From assembly GCF_016907895.1 (NCBI RefSeq), contig NZ_JAFBCV010000005.1, positions 186,001 to 250,000 of the forward strand: DNA of 64,000 nt, in the 5' to 3' direction. The notes under the pieces were generated by a model. The model was given only the letters and a program-made list of their open reading frames with translations, searched no databases and was not told the origin of the DNA. The translations under genes and the position numbers were made by a program. The DNA comes from Shouchella xiaoxiensis (lineage in GTDB: Bacteria > Bacillota > Bacilli > Bacillales > Bacillaceae_D). Each line of letters begins with the position of its first letter. Position 1 is the first letter of the stretch. This document shows positions 51,284 through 60,321 of the stretch, in pieces.

Positions 51284-52575
51284 AGGCCTAGTCCTTTATA
51301 GGCAATTCCCTGTTTTTTTACTGCATGTTGATCAAGTGCATTTCGACCGTCAAATACGAGCTTACACTGAGTAAACCAGCCAAAGTCCAAACTTTTGTAT
51401 TCATCATGGAACGCCTGCACAATAATGACATCGATCTCTTTCGCTGCTTCTTCGGTTAACGAAAACGGCGTGAGTGCTCGTTTTTTTGTTTCTGCATCAG
51501 TAAACATTGGGTCATGCACAAAAACGTCTGCTTGCTTTTGCTTTAATTGGTCTACCAATAACCAAGTCGTTGATTTTGTTTCTTCTTTTACATTCTCGCG
51601 ATACGACAAACCAAGAATCAGCACTCGTTTGTCTTTTAGCCCGTCCATATAATCATCGATTTCTTTGACCGCACGACCGGCCATACCATCGTTTACTTCC
51701 CTCGCTAAATGGGCGAGTCCCTCAGACAAACCTCGTTTCATAAAAAAGTATGGATAAATCGGAATGCAATGGCCTCCAACACCAATTCCAGGTGAATGAA
51801 TATGCGAATAAGGTTGGGTGTTGCTTGCTTGAATTACTTCAACAATATTGACGTTCTTTTCTGAAGCGTAAACAGCTAGTTCATTCGCTAAAGCGATGTT
51901 CACATCACGGTAAACACATTCTGCTACTTTAGCAAACTCAGCTGTTTCAGTAGACTCTACTTCAATAATGTCTGCTTGAATCGCTTGCTTATAAAACGCT
52001 GAAGCACGCTGTAAACTCTCAGCGTTTATACCACCAACAATTTTAGGGTATTTTTTTAAGTCACTTAAGATTTTATTTGAATAAACTCGTTCTGGACTAT
52101 ACGCTAAAAAGAAATCCGTTCCTGCTTTTAAGCCAGAAACAGCTTCCAACCTCACACCAAATCGATCTCTTGTATCTCCGGTTGGTAAAGTTGTTTCAAA
52201 AATAACCGTTGTATGTTTCGTTAAACCTGCCGCAATCTGTTCAACAGCGGCGTCCATATACGTATAGTCCACATCATTATTTTCATAGATAAGAACTGGT
52301 ACAACAACAACGACAATATCAGCTTGGGAAACAGCTGTTTTTGTATCAAGTGTTGCGCTCAATTGTTTGTTTTGGTGACCTTGTATAACAAGTTCATCAA
52401 GTCCTGGCTCATTTTTCACATGTGATATTCCAGCATTTACAGACTCAATTACTGCTTGATTTACATCAGCACCAATAACATCAAAGCCATTGCTCGCATA
52501 AATGGCAGCCATTGTCAGCCCTATTTTCCCTAGACCGACAACTGCCACGGTCTCTCTCTTCTGTACTTTTTTCAT
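51280..52575 (-). CDS. UDP-N-acetyl-glucosamine 6-dehydrogenase type (WbpA role)
   Basis: A 431-residue nucleotide-sugar dehydrogenase. The NAD fold begins VAVVGLGKIGL, a middle segment is FAKVAECVYRDVNIALANEL, and the catalytic Cys270 lies in GIGVGGHCIPIYPYF, the form typical of UDP-GlcNAc/ManNAc dehydrogenases rather than UDP-glucose enzymes. The C-terminal UDP-binding domain has LGLSYRENVKEETKST. It oxidises C6 twice to the uronic acid. GAGGAG precedes the ATG; it is the middle gene of a three-gene unit. Confidence 0.87.
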   Translation of the reverse strand: MKKVQKRETVAVVGLGKIGLTMAAIYASNGFDVIGADVNQAVIESVNAGISHVKNEPGLDELVIQGHQNKQLSATLDTKTAVSQADIVVVVVPVLIYENNDVDYTYMDAAVEQIAAGLTKHTTVIFETTLPTGDTRDRFGVRLEAVSGLKAGTDFFLAYSPERVYSNKILSDLKKYPKIVGGINAESLQRASAFYKQAIQADIIEVESTETAEFAKVAECVYRDVNIALANELAVYASEKNVNIVEVIQASNTQPYSHIHSPGIGVGGHCIPIYPYFFMKRGLSEGLAHLAREVNDGMAGRAVKEIDDYMDGLKDKRVLILGLSYRENVKEETKSTTWLLVDQLKQKQADVFVHDPMFTDAETKKRALTPFSLTEEAAKEIDVIIVQAFHDEYKSLDFGWFTQCKLVFDGRNALDQHAVKKQGIAYKGLGL

Positions 52576-52675
52576 AAAGCGTCTCCTCTTCTCGATTGAT
52601 TCCAGTCTTCATTACCTACTGTATGTAGGGGTTTTTTAGATGACTGGACTACTAAATCAAGAGAAAAGTGGAAAT

Positions 52676-53899
52676 TCATCTTTTCGCTGGTTCTGACAAA
52701 AGTCGCTCGTAAATCTCATAGAGATGTTGCTCCATCTTTTCCCAGCCATACCTTTCCTCCATCACTTTCCTCGCACGCAAACCTCTCTCTGTGATTTGTG
52801 CTCGGTCTTCGTTTAATCGAATCAGCGCTTTAGCAAAATCGACTGGTGAAGCATTTTCTTCTAGCACAAAACCACACTGGTACTCACTGATAAATGCTTT
52901 CATATCCTTCCCTCGGTTAACAAGTGGAGGAATGCCTCTTTCTAAATAGCTGAAAAACTTATTAGGCATCGAATACATCCGATTAAGTGAGTTTTCCGTT
53001 TTTATGTCGATCCAACCTATGTCTATATCTCGTAATTCTTCCGCCAGTTTTTCATAGGGGACCCAGCCGACCCAATCAATTTTCTTCCGTATATGTTCAG
53101 GCACTCTATTTCTGGCTGGTTCTGCTAGCCCACCAATCACTTTCACCCGTAAATTAATAAAACGATTCGCATACTCAACGATTTGAATTAACCTCGCTAA
53201 ACTGCCTTTATCTTCATCCATCCGCCCGACATAGCCAAGAACAAGCGGGGAATGGTCATCTTTGTTTTTCTGTTCGAATGGTGACAATAAAGGAGAATTA
53301 AAAAGCACCTCAACCGGCACAATAGCGTTCATTTGCTCGTACCTTTGTTGGATCGACTTGGATACAGTAATGACCGTATCTAACTCCTTAAACATTTGCT
53401 CCAGCAGTTCTGTCATCTTCACTCGTGTTATCCGACTCATCTTCTCCAGCGCGTCCGGCACCAGTTCATGGCTGTCATAAATGATTCGAGTCCGTTGCTT
53501 TCTTTGGTTAAGTACCCGCTTGATCATAAGCGCGTCATAGCAAGAAGAGAATTCATGCGCGTGATAAAGGTCAGCCTGAAGCTCCACTCCGAGTGTTGTT
53601 AATGGACTAGGCAAGGGGTCTAGTTTGCCTGATTTTGCATAATACAATTGCCTCGCAATCTGCCGTTTTGCACGTGGCGGATCATAGGCAATGATTCGAA
53701 CGCCTTCATGCATAAATGAAGTTTCCAAAAAACAATCCGTTAGCAAAGATCCATCTATATCAAATAAAAACCCTTCTCGCCTCGGTATAATCATCGTGAC
53801 GTTGTATCCTTTTCGCACAAGGCTTTTTGCTTCTTTTTGAAAAATCCGCGCATCTAAAAAAGGATGTTCCGCCACTAGAAAACAAATTGTTTTGCTCAT
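52676..53899 (-). CDS. GT4 glycosyltransferase
   Basis: A 407-residue GT-B enzyme. The N-terminal ICFLVAEHPFLDARIFQKEAK and YHAHEFSS segments and the C-terminal LGYVGRMDEDKGSL and SMPNKFFSYLERGIPPLV segments are diagnostic. It is a clear paralogue of the GT4 protein at 55927-57165. The ATG at 53899 follows AGGAGGAGACA. It is first in a unit with the dehydrogenase and the aminotransferase; its upstream region is the tandem repeat array. Confidence 0.85.
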   Translation of the reverse strand: MSKTICFLVAEHPFLDARIFQKEAKSLVRKGYNVTMIIPRREGFLFDIDGSLLTDCFLETSFMHEGVRIIAYDPPRAKRQIARQLYYAKSGKLDPLPSPLTTLGVELQADLYHAHEFSSCYDALMIKRVLNQRKQRTRIIYDSHELVPDALEKMSRITRVKMTELLEQMFKELDTVITVSKSIQQRYEQMNAIVPVEVLFNSPLLSPFEQKNKDDHSPLVLGYVGRMDEDKGSLARLIQIVEYANRFINLRVKVIGGLAEPARNRVPEHIRKKIDWVGWVPYEKLAEELRDIDIGWIDIKTENSLNRMYSMPNKFFSYLERGIPPLVNRGKDMKAFISEYQCGFVLEENASPVDFAKALIRLNEDRAQITERGLRARKVMEERYGWEKMEQHLYEIYERLLSEPAKR

Positions 53900-53996
53900 T
53901 GTCTCCTCCTTCGTCCTCAAGGTAGCCATCTATTTATGCTTAATGCCGTGGCATAAAACCGTATTCGCCATACATTTATTAGTAGTGCATGTTCAA

Positions 53997-54785
53997 GAGA
54001 GAAGAGAAGAAAAGAGCTGAGAACATGACGAACGCAACTTCTGCTTCCAGCACCTACGTTCTCGGTACGTGAGGAACGCAGAAGCAAGCTGACGCCGATA
54101 GTCGACTGCTATTTTTCCCGGAATTTTTGAACGTCCTCTAGTAATATCGGTTCAAAAATGAGGACAAAAAGAGCCGAGAAGATCAAGGAAGCGCAGCTGC
54201 GAGTACCGGAGCGTACGTTTTTGGTACGTGAGGAACGCAGAAGCAAAGCTGACGCAGATAGTCGACAGCTATTTTTCCCAGAATTTTTGAACGTCCTCTA
54301 GTAATATCGGTTCAAAAATGAGGACAAAAAGAGCCGAGAAGATCAAGGAAGCGCAGCTGCGAGTACCGGAGCGTACGTTTTTGGTACGTGAGGAACGCAG
54401 AAACAAGCTGACGCCGATAGTCGACAGCTATTTTTCCCAGAATTTTTGAACGTCCTCTAGTAATATCGGTTCAAAAATGAGGACAAAAAGAGCCGAGAAG
54501 ATCAAGAAAGCGCAGCTGCGAGTACCGGAGCGTACGTTTTTGGTACGTGAGGAACGCAGAAACAAGCTGACGCCGATAGTCGACTGCTATTTTTCCCGGA
54601 ATTTTTGAACGTCCTCTAGTAATATCGGTTCAAAAACGAGGACAAAAAGAGCCGAGAAGATCAAGGAAGCGCAGCTTCGAGTACCGGAGCGTACGTTTTT
54701 GGTACGTGAGGAACGCAGAAGCAAGCTGACGCCGATAGTCGACTGCTATTTTTCCCGGAATTTATGAACGTCCTCTAATATCGAA
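53997..54785. repeat. array of about five 159-160 bp structured tandem repeats
   Basis: Complete units lie at 54161-54320 (160 bp), 54321-54479 (159) and 54480-54638 (159), with a nearly complete unit at 54639-54785 and a diverged one at 53997-54160. Each unit contains nested inverted repeats: ATTTTTGAAC/GTTCAAAAAT, GTCCTC/GAGGAC, CGTAC/GTACG and AGCTG/CAGCT. Units are almost identical, with few substitutions. No frame is open across units. The array separates the divergent GT4 and epimerase genes. Confidence 0.92.
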
Positions 54786-54826
54786 TGAAACTAACACCTG
54801 ATTGGTGCAACTAATAGGAGGCAACA

Positions 54827-55912
54827 ATGAAACTCGTTACCGTCATCGGGGCACGCCCTCAATTTATAAAAGCTTGTATGGTTTCAAAACGGTTACGTCA
54901 AGACGCTTCAATTCAAGAAGTGCTCGTGCATACAGGTCAGCACTACAATGCCAATATGTCCGACGTCTTCTTCGACCAATTGAATATTCCCAAACCGGAT
55001 TACCATCTCGGAATTGGTTCTGGGTCACACGGAGAACAAACTGGCAAAATGTTGATGGAGCTTGAACAAGTACTTGTCAAAGAAAACCCAGATGCAGTAT
55101 TAGTATATGGCGACACCAATTCAACCATTGCTGGCAGCCTTGCATCGTCCAAGCTCCACATTCCGATTATTCATGTTGAATCTGGCTTGCGTAGCTTCAA
55201 CCGCCGGATGCCTGAAGAAATTAATCGAATTGTCACCGACCATCTATCAAGTCTGTTGTTTTGCCCGACGCAAGCGGCAGCTGCTCAGTTAAAAAGCGAA
55301 GGCATTACAAAAGGAGTATACGCGACAGGCGACATTATGTATGATGCCGTCCTTCATTACAAAGACATAGCACAAGAACAATCAACGATTCTTAATCAAT
55401 TAAACCTAACTTCAAAAGAGTATTATGTCGCAACCATTCACCGCGCCGAAAATACCGATGATTTACCAAGGCTTGCCGCCATCATGGAATCCTTCTCAAA
55501 ACTGGGGAAGAAAGTTATTCTGCCACTCCATCCCCGAACGAAGAAACAATTACAGCTACTTGATTCTCCAGTCTCTGATAAAAAGGGAAATCTACTCTTT
55601 ATTGACCCACTGGATTATTTCGATATGCTTGCACTTATGAGTCAAGCCAAGGCGATTTTAACCGATTCTGGTGGCGTACAAAAAGAGGCCTATATGTTGC
55701 GCATTCCTTGTGTCACTTTGCGCGATGAAACAGAATGGATCGAAACTGTTGAATCTCATTGGAACCAACTCGTTGACGCAAGTGATCCTGCAGCAATTGT
55801 AAAAACGGTGCATCAGGCGAAGGAACAGCCAGTCTATCCAGCTCTATTCGGTGACGGCCACTCCGCAAACCAAATTTATACGATTATAAGAAAACACTTT
55901 CCTTCTAGTTAG
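54827..55912 (+). CDS. UDP-N-acetylglucosamine 2-epimerase family enzyme, WbpI-like
   Basis: A 361-residue GT-B-like epimerase. The opening is VTVIGARPQFIKA, followed by HTGQHYN, GDTNSTIAG, HVESGLRSFNRRMPEEINR and ATIHRAENTD. The substrate-specific loop reads LRDETEWIETVESHWN, the form seen in WbpI-type UDP-2,3-diacetamido-glucuronate 2-epimerases, rather than the TERPE form of MnaA/WecB. It would make the manno sugar from the product of the other four enzymes. GGAGGCAACA precedes the ATG. Confidence 0.83.
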   Translation: MKLVTVIGARPQFIKACMVSKRLRQDASIQEVLVHTGQHYNANMSDVFFDQLNIPKPDYHLGIGSGSHGEQTGKMLMELEQVLVKENPDAVLVYGDTNSTIAGSLASSKLHIPIIHVESGLRSFNRRMPEEINRIVTDHLSSLLFCPTQAAAAQLKSEGITKGVYATGDIMYDAVLHYKDIAQEQSTILNQLNLTSKEYYVATIHRAENTDDLPRLAAIMESFSKLGKKVILPLHPRTKKQLQLLDSPVSDKKGNLLFIDPLDYFDMLALMSQAKAILTDSGGVQKEAYMLRIPCVTLRDETEWIETVESHWNQLVDASDPAAIVKTVHQAKEQPVYPALFGDGHSANQIYTIIRKHFPSS

Positions 55913-55926
55913 AAGGAAAGTGTTTT
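55891..55926. terminator. bidirectional terminator with stop codon in loop
   Basis: AAAACACTTTCCTTCT-agtt-AGAAGGAAAGTGTTTT is a perfect 16-bp stem; the epimerase TAG stop spans the loop. It serves the convergent GT4 gene too. Confidence 0.9.
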
Positions 55927-57165
55927 TTATTTTTCGATATAAAAGCTTTTTGGTTTGTCTGCTAGTAACGTTTCATACAGCTGCAGCATTCGTTGCTCCA
56001 TTTTCTCCCAGTTGTACAAATTCTCCATCGCTTTGCGTGCATTCACACTCATTTGTTTTAATAAATCTCGATTTTGATGCAAATACAACACAGCTTCCGC
56101 GTAATCGTCTCCTGTTGCTTTTTGTTTGTTTAATACAATGCCACATTGGTGTGTCTGGATAAACTGCTCCATATCATGGCATTTATTGACGATAACCGGT
56201 ATTCCGTTATTTAAATAACTAAAAAACTTATTTGGTAGCGCATAGGAACGGTTTAACGAGTTTGATAAATCATCAAAATCGATCCAGCCAATATCAACCT
56301 CAGCCATCTCCTTCGCAATGCCTTCAAAAGGAACCCAACCAGTCAGAGAGATATGAGGCTGTAAATCTTTTGGAACGTCAAGCTTATGACCATGCAAAAC
56401 GCCCCCAATAATTTTGAACGTAAAGGAATTGACCTGTTGCTTAGCAAGTTCCGTTATTTTATAGATCTTATCGCTGCTTCCTTTTTTGTTGTCAGCAACA
56501 TGCCCTTCGTAGCCTACAGTCAACTCCGTTTCTTTTGGTACTCGCGCCTGATAATCATGATTTAGCGGCGGAGAATTATACAGAATCTCGATCGGCAGAA
56601 GCGGTTGTTTCGTAATGTAATACGCTTTTATTGAAGGCGATACGGTAATCAGTTGATCAATTTCCGTTAACATATCATCAAGCAATTTTCCCATTGCGAT
56701 AAATTTAGGCTTTTTGTCAAAGGGATCCGGGATCAAATCATGGCTATCAAAAATCAATTTAACAGGCTTCCCATTTTTTTTACGTAGGCGTTTAATGCCG
56801 ATGCCCGCAAACAAAGAAGCGACTTCATGAGCATGGTACACATCAGCATTTTCAGCCAGCCCTAGCTTTACAAGCGGATTATTGAATGACAACGTATCAG
56901 AATCGATATATTCCTGCATATGTTCAACGGTTGGTTTAAACGTCTCAAAATCATAGGTGACGATTTTGATGCCTTCATACATAAAAGAGGTTTCCAACAA
57001 TTCATTTTCAAACGGTTCCTTATTGATGCGAAATAATTTCCCTTTTATTCGGGGTACAATCATGACAACCTCATACCCATGTTTCTGTAACGACTTTGCC
57101 TCTTTTTGAAAGATACGCGTATCGAGAAACGAATGGGTATGCACAAGCATGCATACTTTTGTCAC
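55927..57165 (-). CDS. GT4 glycosyltransferase (paralogue)
   Basis: A 412-residue GT-B glycosyltransferase, similar over its length to the GT4 protein at 52676-53899 (FLDTRIFQKEAKSLQKHGYEVVMIVPR in part, LIFDSHDLIPDPF, ALPNKFFSYLNNGIPVIV). The two probably add related residues of one glycan. It overlaps the acetyltransferase gene by ATGA and is last in a three-gene minus-strand unit. Confidence 0.85.
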   Translation of the reverse strand: MTKVCMLVHTHSFLDTRIFQKEAKSLQKHGYEVVMIVPRIKGKLFRINKEPFENELLETSFMYEGIKIVTYDFETFKPTVEHMQEYIDSDTLSFNNPLVKLGLAENADVYHAHEVASLFAGIGIKRLRKKNGKPVKLIFDSHDLIPDPFDKKPKFIAMGKLLDDMLTEIDQLITVSPSIKAYYITKQPLLPIEILYNSPPLNHDYQARVPKETELTVGYEGHVADNKKGSSDKIYKITELAKQQVNSFTFKIIGGVLHGHKLDVPKDLQPHISLTGWVPFEGIAKEMAEVDIGWIDFDDLSNSLNRSYALPNKFFSYLNNGIPVIVNKCHDMEQFIQTHQCGIVLNKQKATGDDYAEAVLYLHQNRDLLKQMSVNARKAMENLYNWEKMEQRMLQLYETLLADKPKSFYIEK

Positions 57166-57842
57166 TTGCCTTCCTCCTTCAGCAGCCGCGCAGGTACTCC
57201 AGCAACAACAACATGATTGCCCGTGTCTTTTGTAACAACGGCACCAGCTCCAACAATTGTTCCCGCACCAACTCGGACACCAGGTAAAAGCGTTGCATTA
57301 TTCCCGATTTTAGCACCCGATTCAATATGTGGCCCCTTCATCTCGTATGCTTTTGCTCCCATATATTTGTCATTGGACATCGACACGCACGGACCGATAA
57401 ACACATTGTCTTCAATAATCGTGTCACCTGTTACATAAGCCGACGTCTGGATCGTGCAGTTGGCGCCGATTGTTGTATTTAATTCAACGATAGCAGACCG
57501 GCCAATCACGGTTCCTGCTCCAACCGTGACCGCTTCCCTTATGCTTGCATGATCTCCAACGAAAACATGGTCTCCAAGCTTCGTTCCAGCATAAACAGAG
57601 ACAAGCGAACCAAGTTTTGTGCCTTTGCCAATCACGAGCTTGCGTGTTCCTTCACCTGTTTTTCTCATCCGCTTATTACCGCCCGGCTGAATGCCCAGCA
57701 CACAGTTCGCCCCCACCTCAACTTCATCTCCAAGCTCTGTTCCACTTAAAATAACCGTGTTGTCGCCAATCACTACATGATTTCCGAGCACAACACCTTC
57801 CTCAATTACAACATTGCGTCCTACTTTTGCTTTTTCTGTCAT
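57162..57842 (-). CDS. hexapeptide-repeat acetyltransferase (WbpD role)
   Basis: A 226-residue left-handed beta-helix protein: about ten (I/V/L)Gxxxx hexapeptide turns from residue 5 to 205, interrupted by a loop GIQPGGNKRMRKTGEG near 50-65. The closing GPHIESGAKIGNNATLLPGVRVGAGTIVGAGAVVTKD is typical of nucleotide-sugar N-acetyltransferases. It should use acetyl-CoA to acetylate the new 3-amino group. It lies 3 bp after the CgeB-like gene. Confidence 0.83.
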   Translation of the reverse strand: MTEKAKVGRNVVIEEGVVLGNHVVIGDNTVILSGTELGDEVEVGANCVLGIQPGGNKRMRKTGEGTRKLVIGKGTKLGSLVSVYAGTKLGDHVFVGDHASIREAVTVGAGTVIGRSAIVELNTTIGANCTIQTSAYVTGDTIIEDNVFIGPCVSMSNDKYMGAKAYEMKGPHIESGAKIGNNATLLPGVRVGAGTIVGAGAVVTKDTGNHVVVAGVPARLLKEEGK

Positions 57843-57845
57843 CCT

Positions 57846-58787
57846 TTATTTTCCCTTCATATAAAGTATTTCTTCAATCTGGTCGATTAACTGCTTTGTC
57901 CGCACAGCCGTTGAGTGGTTTTTATGAATAAATAAATGACCTTGCTGTGCAACCAATTCTCTTTCCTTATGCTGATGCAAATAATACGCAGTTGCCTCAG
58001 CAACATTTTCTTCATCGACTTTGATAAAATGTGTACCAGGCTTGAATCCGAGGTCTTCTAATTCGTTAAAACTCGGGGCTAACAGAAGTGTATGGCAGGC
58101 AAGGGCTTCGTAGTATTTTTTTACGGGATAACCATATAGAGAGGGACAGGTAAAAAACAGTTTCGCTTTGTTTAATTCCATTGCATAACGTTTACCGACC
58201 AATCCTTTCCGATCTGTTTCATCAAAGGTATAGCCTGGATGAGGTCGATAGATAAAGTTGGAATCATTGGCGAATGTTTTTAATAGATGCTCGCGAAATG
58301 GATACGCCGCACCCACTGCCCCAAGCAAGAGCAGCTCATAGTTCTTCTCTAATTGATAGTCTTTAAAGATACGAGGCTCAACAAAATGAGGCAGCCAGCG
58401 TATTCGATCTGCGAATTCCGGGTACGCCGTATAGCAAGCGTCCCTAGTTACACTAAATACATACGTATTCGGGTTCTTCCTTAAAAACTGGCGTCTCTTT
58501 TCCGTAAATCGATGCACATCGTTTACAAACAGAGCAGATGGAATCAAGGTTGTAGCAAGTCCATGCACAACAGGCTCCATCTTCTTTCCGATATCATTGA
58601 CGATTATGATGAAATCAGGCACCACAGTCAGTTGCTTTAAAATAGACTGGAGATGACCTGACTTTCGCCAAACCGTTACTTGGACATGTGTCGCAAGTTC
58701 TCTCTCTAGATACGAATAGTTACGATCAATATAAGTTGAGGTATCCTTTGCAATAAACAATAGATGAAACAGTCGCCTTTCTGCCAT
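57846..58787 (-). CDS. CgeB-like glycosyltransferase
   Basis: A 313-residue GT-B-type protein resembling CgeB-like glycosyltransferases. Landmarks are FVNDVHRFTEKRRQFL, LPHFVEPRIFKDYQL, YELLLLGAVGAAYPFREHLL and YGYPVKKYYEALACHTLLLAPSFNELEDLGF. In Bacillus subtilis the CgeB family is tied to the spore outer surface. It is first in its unit; CATACGATG at the presumed -10 on minus weakly resembles a SigE/SigK site. Confidence 0.78.
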   Translation of the reverse strand: MAERRLFHLLFIAKDTSTYIDRNYSYLERELATHVQVTVWRKSGHLQSILKQLTVVPDFIIIVNDIGKKMEPVVHGLATTLIPSALFVNDVHRFTEKRRQFLRKNPNTYVFSVTRDACYTAYPEFADRIRWLPHFVEPRIFKDYQLEKNYELLLLGAVGAAYPFREHLLKTFANDSNFIYRPHPGYTFDETDRKGLVGKRYAMELNKAKLFFTCPSLYGYPVKKYYEALACHTLLLAPSFNELEDLGFKPGTHFIKVDEENVAEATAYYLHQHKERELVAQQGHLFIHKNHSTAVRTKQLIDQIEEILYMKGK

Positions 58788-59001
58788 TCACTCACTCCCG
58801 TTTGCACACAACTTCATTGCCTCTTCCATCGTATGTTTGTGCTCGATTGACCGATTCAACCTTTGCCCCTTTTCTGACAGACTTGGGTGGTCCGATTTTT
58901 TAGAGCTTTTGTACAGACTGAGAAAAAGGATGACTCGACACGTTAACAGGTTGGGCTAAAGCTAGTAGTTAGACCAGAGAACATGAATACTGATACTGAA
59001 C
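58788..59001. other. intergenic region, no gene seen
   Basis: Upstream region of the CgeB-like unit. Apart from the weak CATACGATG element near 58835, I see no defined signal. Confidence 0.4.
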
Positions 59002-59121
59002 CGCTACAGGAGAATTCCTCGCTTTCCGGGGGCGCGGCCTCAGCCTCCTTCGTGGAAAACCACCACTCCATAGTCTTCAGACACGTGCTGGCCCCAGGAG
59101 TCTCGGATTCTCCTTCTGCTA
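59002..59121. repeat. interspersed Bacillaceae-type repeat element
   Basis: A GC-rich block containing CTCGCTTTCCGGGGGCG, GCCTCAGCCTCCTTCG and TCTTCAGACACGTGCTG. I recognise this word series from intergenic repeats scattered in many Bacillaceae genomes. Its ends are imperfect inverted repeats (GCTACAGGAGAATTCC against GGATTCTCCTTCTGCTAC). It has no open frame and may be a miniature mobile element. Confidence 0.6.
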
Positions 59122-59137
59122 CTTTTAATATAAAACA

Positions 59138-59176
59138 AATGACGAACGCTCCTATTTTCAGGAATGTTCGTCATTT
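59138..59176 (+). terminator. terminator-like hairpin after repeat
   Basis: AAATGACGAAC with GTTCGTCATTT, an inner CCT/AGG, and TTTTTGTC after it. No gene lies directly upstream, so it may end an uncharacterised transcript through the repeat. Confidence 0.6.
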
Positions 59177-59387
59177 TTGTCTGTCTATCTACTTTTGTAC
59201 CAGGCTCTTGCTTTCATCATTCTCATTAACTAGGTTCCAGCAGTATATTGTTTAATTTCTTCCAGCATCATGCCTCGGACAAATCCAACCCCGTCAACAG
59301 TGAATCATGAATAACAACAAGCATGCCTTTTTACATTCCAAACTACTGTTTCACAATTCTTATCGTTATTGTAACAAGCGTTACCTT

Positions 59388-60260
59388 TCATTCTGTCTCT
59401 AACAGCTTTTTTGTAAATTCAATTTGGTCTGTGAACAATCCATCAATTCCATATTCGTTCACTCGTTGCTGCTCTTCTCTCTCCGTGTCGCTATCGGTGA
59501 AGTAAACATGCACTGCTTTACCGGCAGTTCGTAACGCCTGCACGTCTGCTTCATGCAAGTCGCCTGCTTCCGCACCAATCGTTTGGTACGGAGATTGTAG
59601 AGCTTCATCAAGCTTAAATTCCCCACGTCGAATCAGTTTGGTTAACGGTATCTCTGGGGCAAGTTCTGTCAGCCTCGCAAGGCTCGCATCTGAAAAAGAC
59701 TGCAGCATAACGAATTGAGATGCTAGTACGTCATGGTCGTTTAAAAGCTGAATAAGCGTTTCTTCCATTTTTAATTGATCTCCAACAAGGCGTGTTTCAA
59801 TATAATACGTTTCCCTTTTTCCATACCGCTGCAAAATTTCTTCAAGGGTCGGAATCGGTTCTCTCATTTCGCTCCCATTAAAAACGCCTACTGTGTTAAA
59901 ACGCTTTAACTGCTCAAGTGTATACGTTTCAACGTTTCCTATTCCGTCAGTTGTCCGGTCAATCATTTTGTCATGCATAGCGACAAGCACACCATCTTTT
60001 GTCATGCGCAAGTCAATTTCGAGCGCGTCTACCCCGTCTTTTGCCGCTATGTCGTAGGCCGCAAGAGTTGCTTCATTTGCTCGGTCCTTTGCTCCGCGAT
60101 GCGCATAAATTTGAACAGGTTTGTCCTTAAGTACAAGCTCTTCTTCACCTTGTTCCGTCAGACCACTTGTCTCTTTTCCGAGCGTATTCAATTCAAACGC
60201 GAGCACAAAACCAACAAGGAGACAACACCCAACCAGAACAATTATTTGCCATTTCGTCAA
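59388..60260 (-). CDS. membrane-anchored glycerophosphodiester phosphodiesterase
   Basis: A 290-residue GDPD. One N-terminal membrane span (about 5-22) anchors a TIM-barrel domain: YAHRGAKDRANEAT (catalytic His), LEIDLRMTKDGVLVAMHD (Glu/Asp metal site and second His), YYIETR, and IDGLFTDQ at the end. It cleaves glycerophosphodiesters to glycerol-3-phosphate plus alcohol outside the membrane, feeding the adjacent Ugp importer. The start is TTG at 60260 after GGGAGCGG. It follows ugpB, separated by a terminator-like hairpin. Confidence 0.9.
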   Translation of the reverse strand: MTKWQIIVLVGCCLLVGFVLAFELNTLGKETSGLTEQGEEELVLKDKPVQIYAHRGAKDRANEATLAAYDIAAKDGVDALEIDLRMTKDGVLVAMHDKMIDRTTDGIGNVETYTLEQLKRFNTVGVFNGSEMREPIPTLEEILQRYGKRETYYIETRLVGDQLKMEETLIQLLNDHDVLASQFVMLQSFSDASLARLTELAPEIPLTKLIRRGEFKLDEALQSPYQTIGAEAGDLHEADVQALRTAGKAVHVYFTDSDTEREEQQRVNEYGIDGLFTDQIEFTKKLLETE

Positions 60261-60285
60261 CTGTTCCCGCTCCCTTCAAAAAAGA

Positions 60286-60318
60286 AAAGGGGACGATGAG
60301 TGACACCGTTCCCTTTTT
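60286..60318 (-). terminator. terminator between ugpB and GDPD genes
   Basis: On minus GGGAACGGTG pairs imperfectly with CATCGTCCCC, followed by TTTTCTTTTTTG. It may let only part of the transcripts continue into the GDPD gene. Confidence 0.65.
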
Positions 60319-60321
60319 TGC

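Noticed and set aside
53997-54785. CRISPR array
   Set aside because: Units of 159-160 bp are repeated in full without unique spacers, and no cas genes are present.
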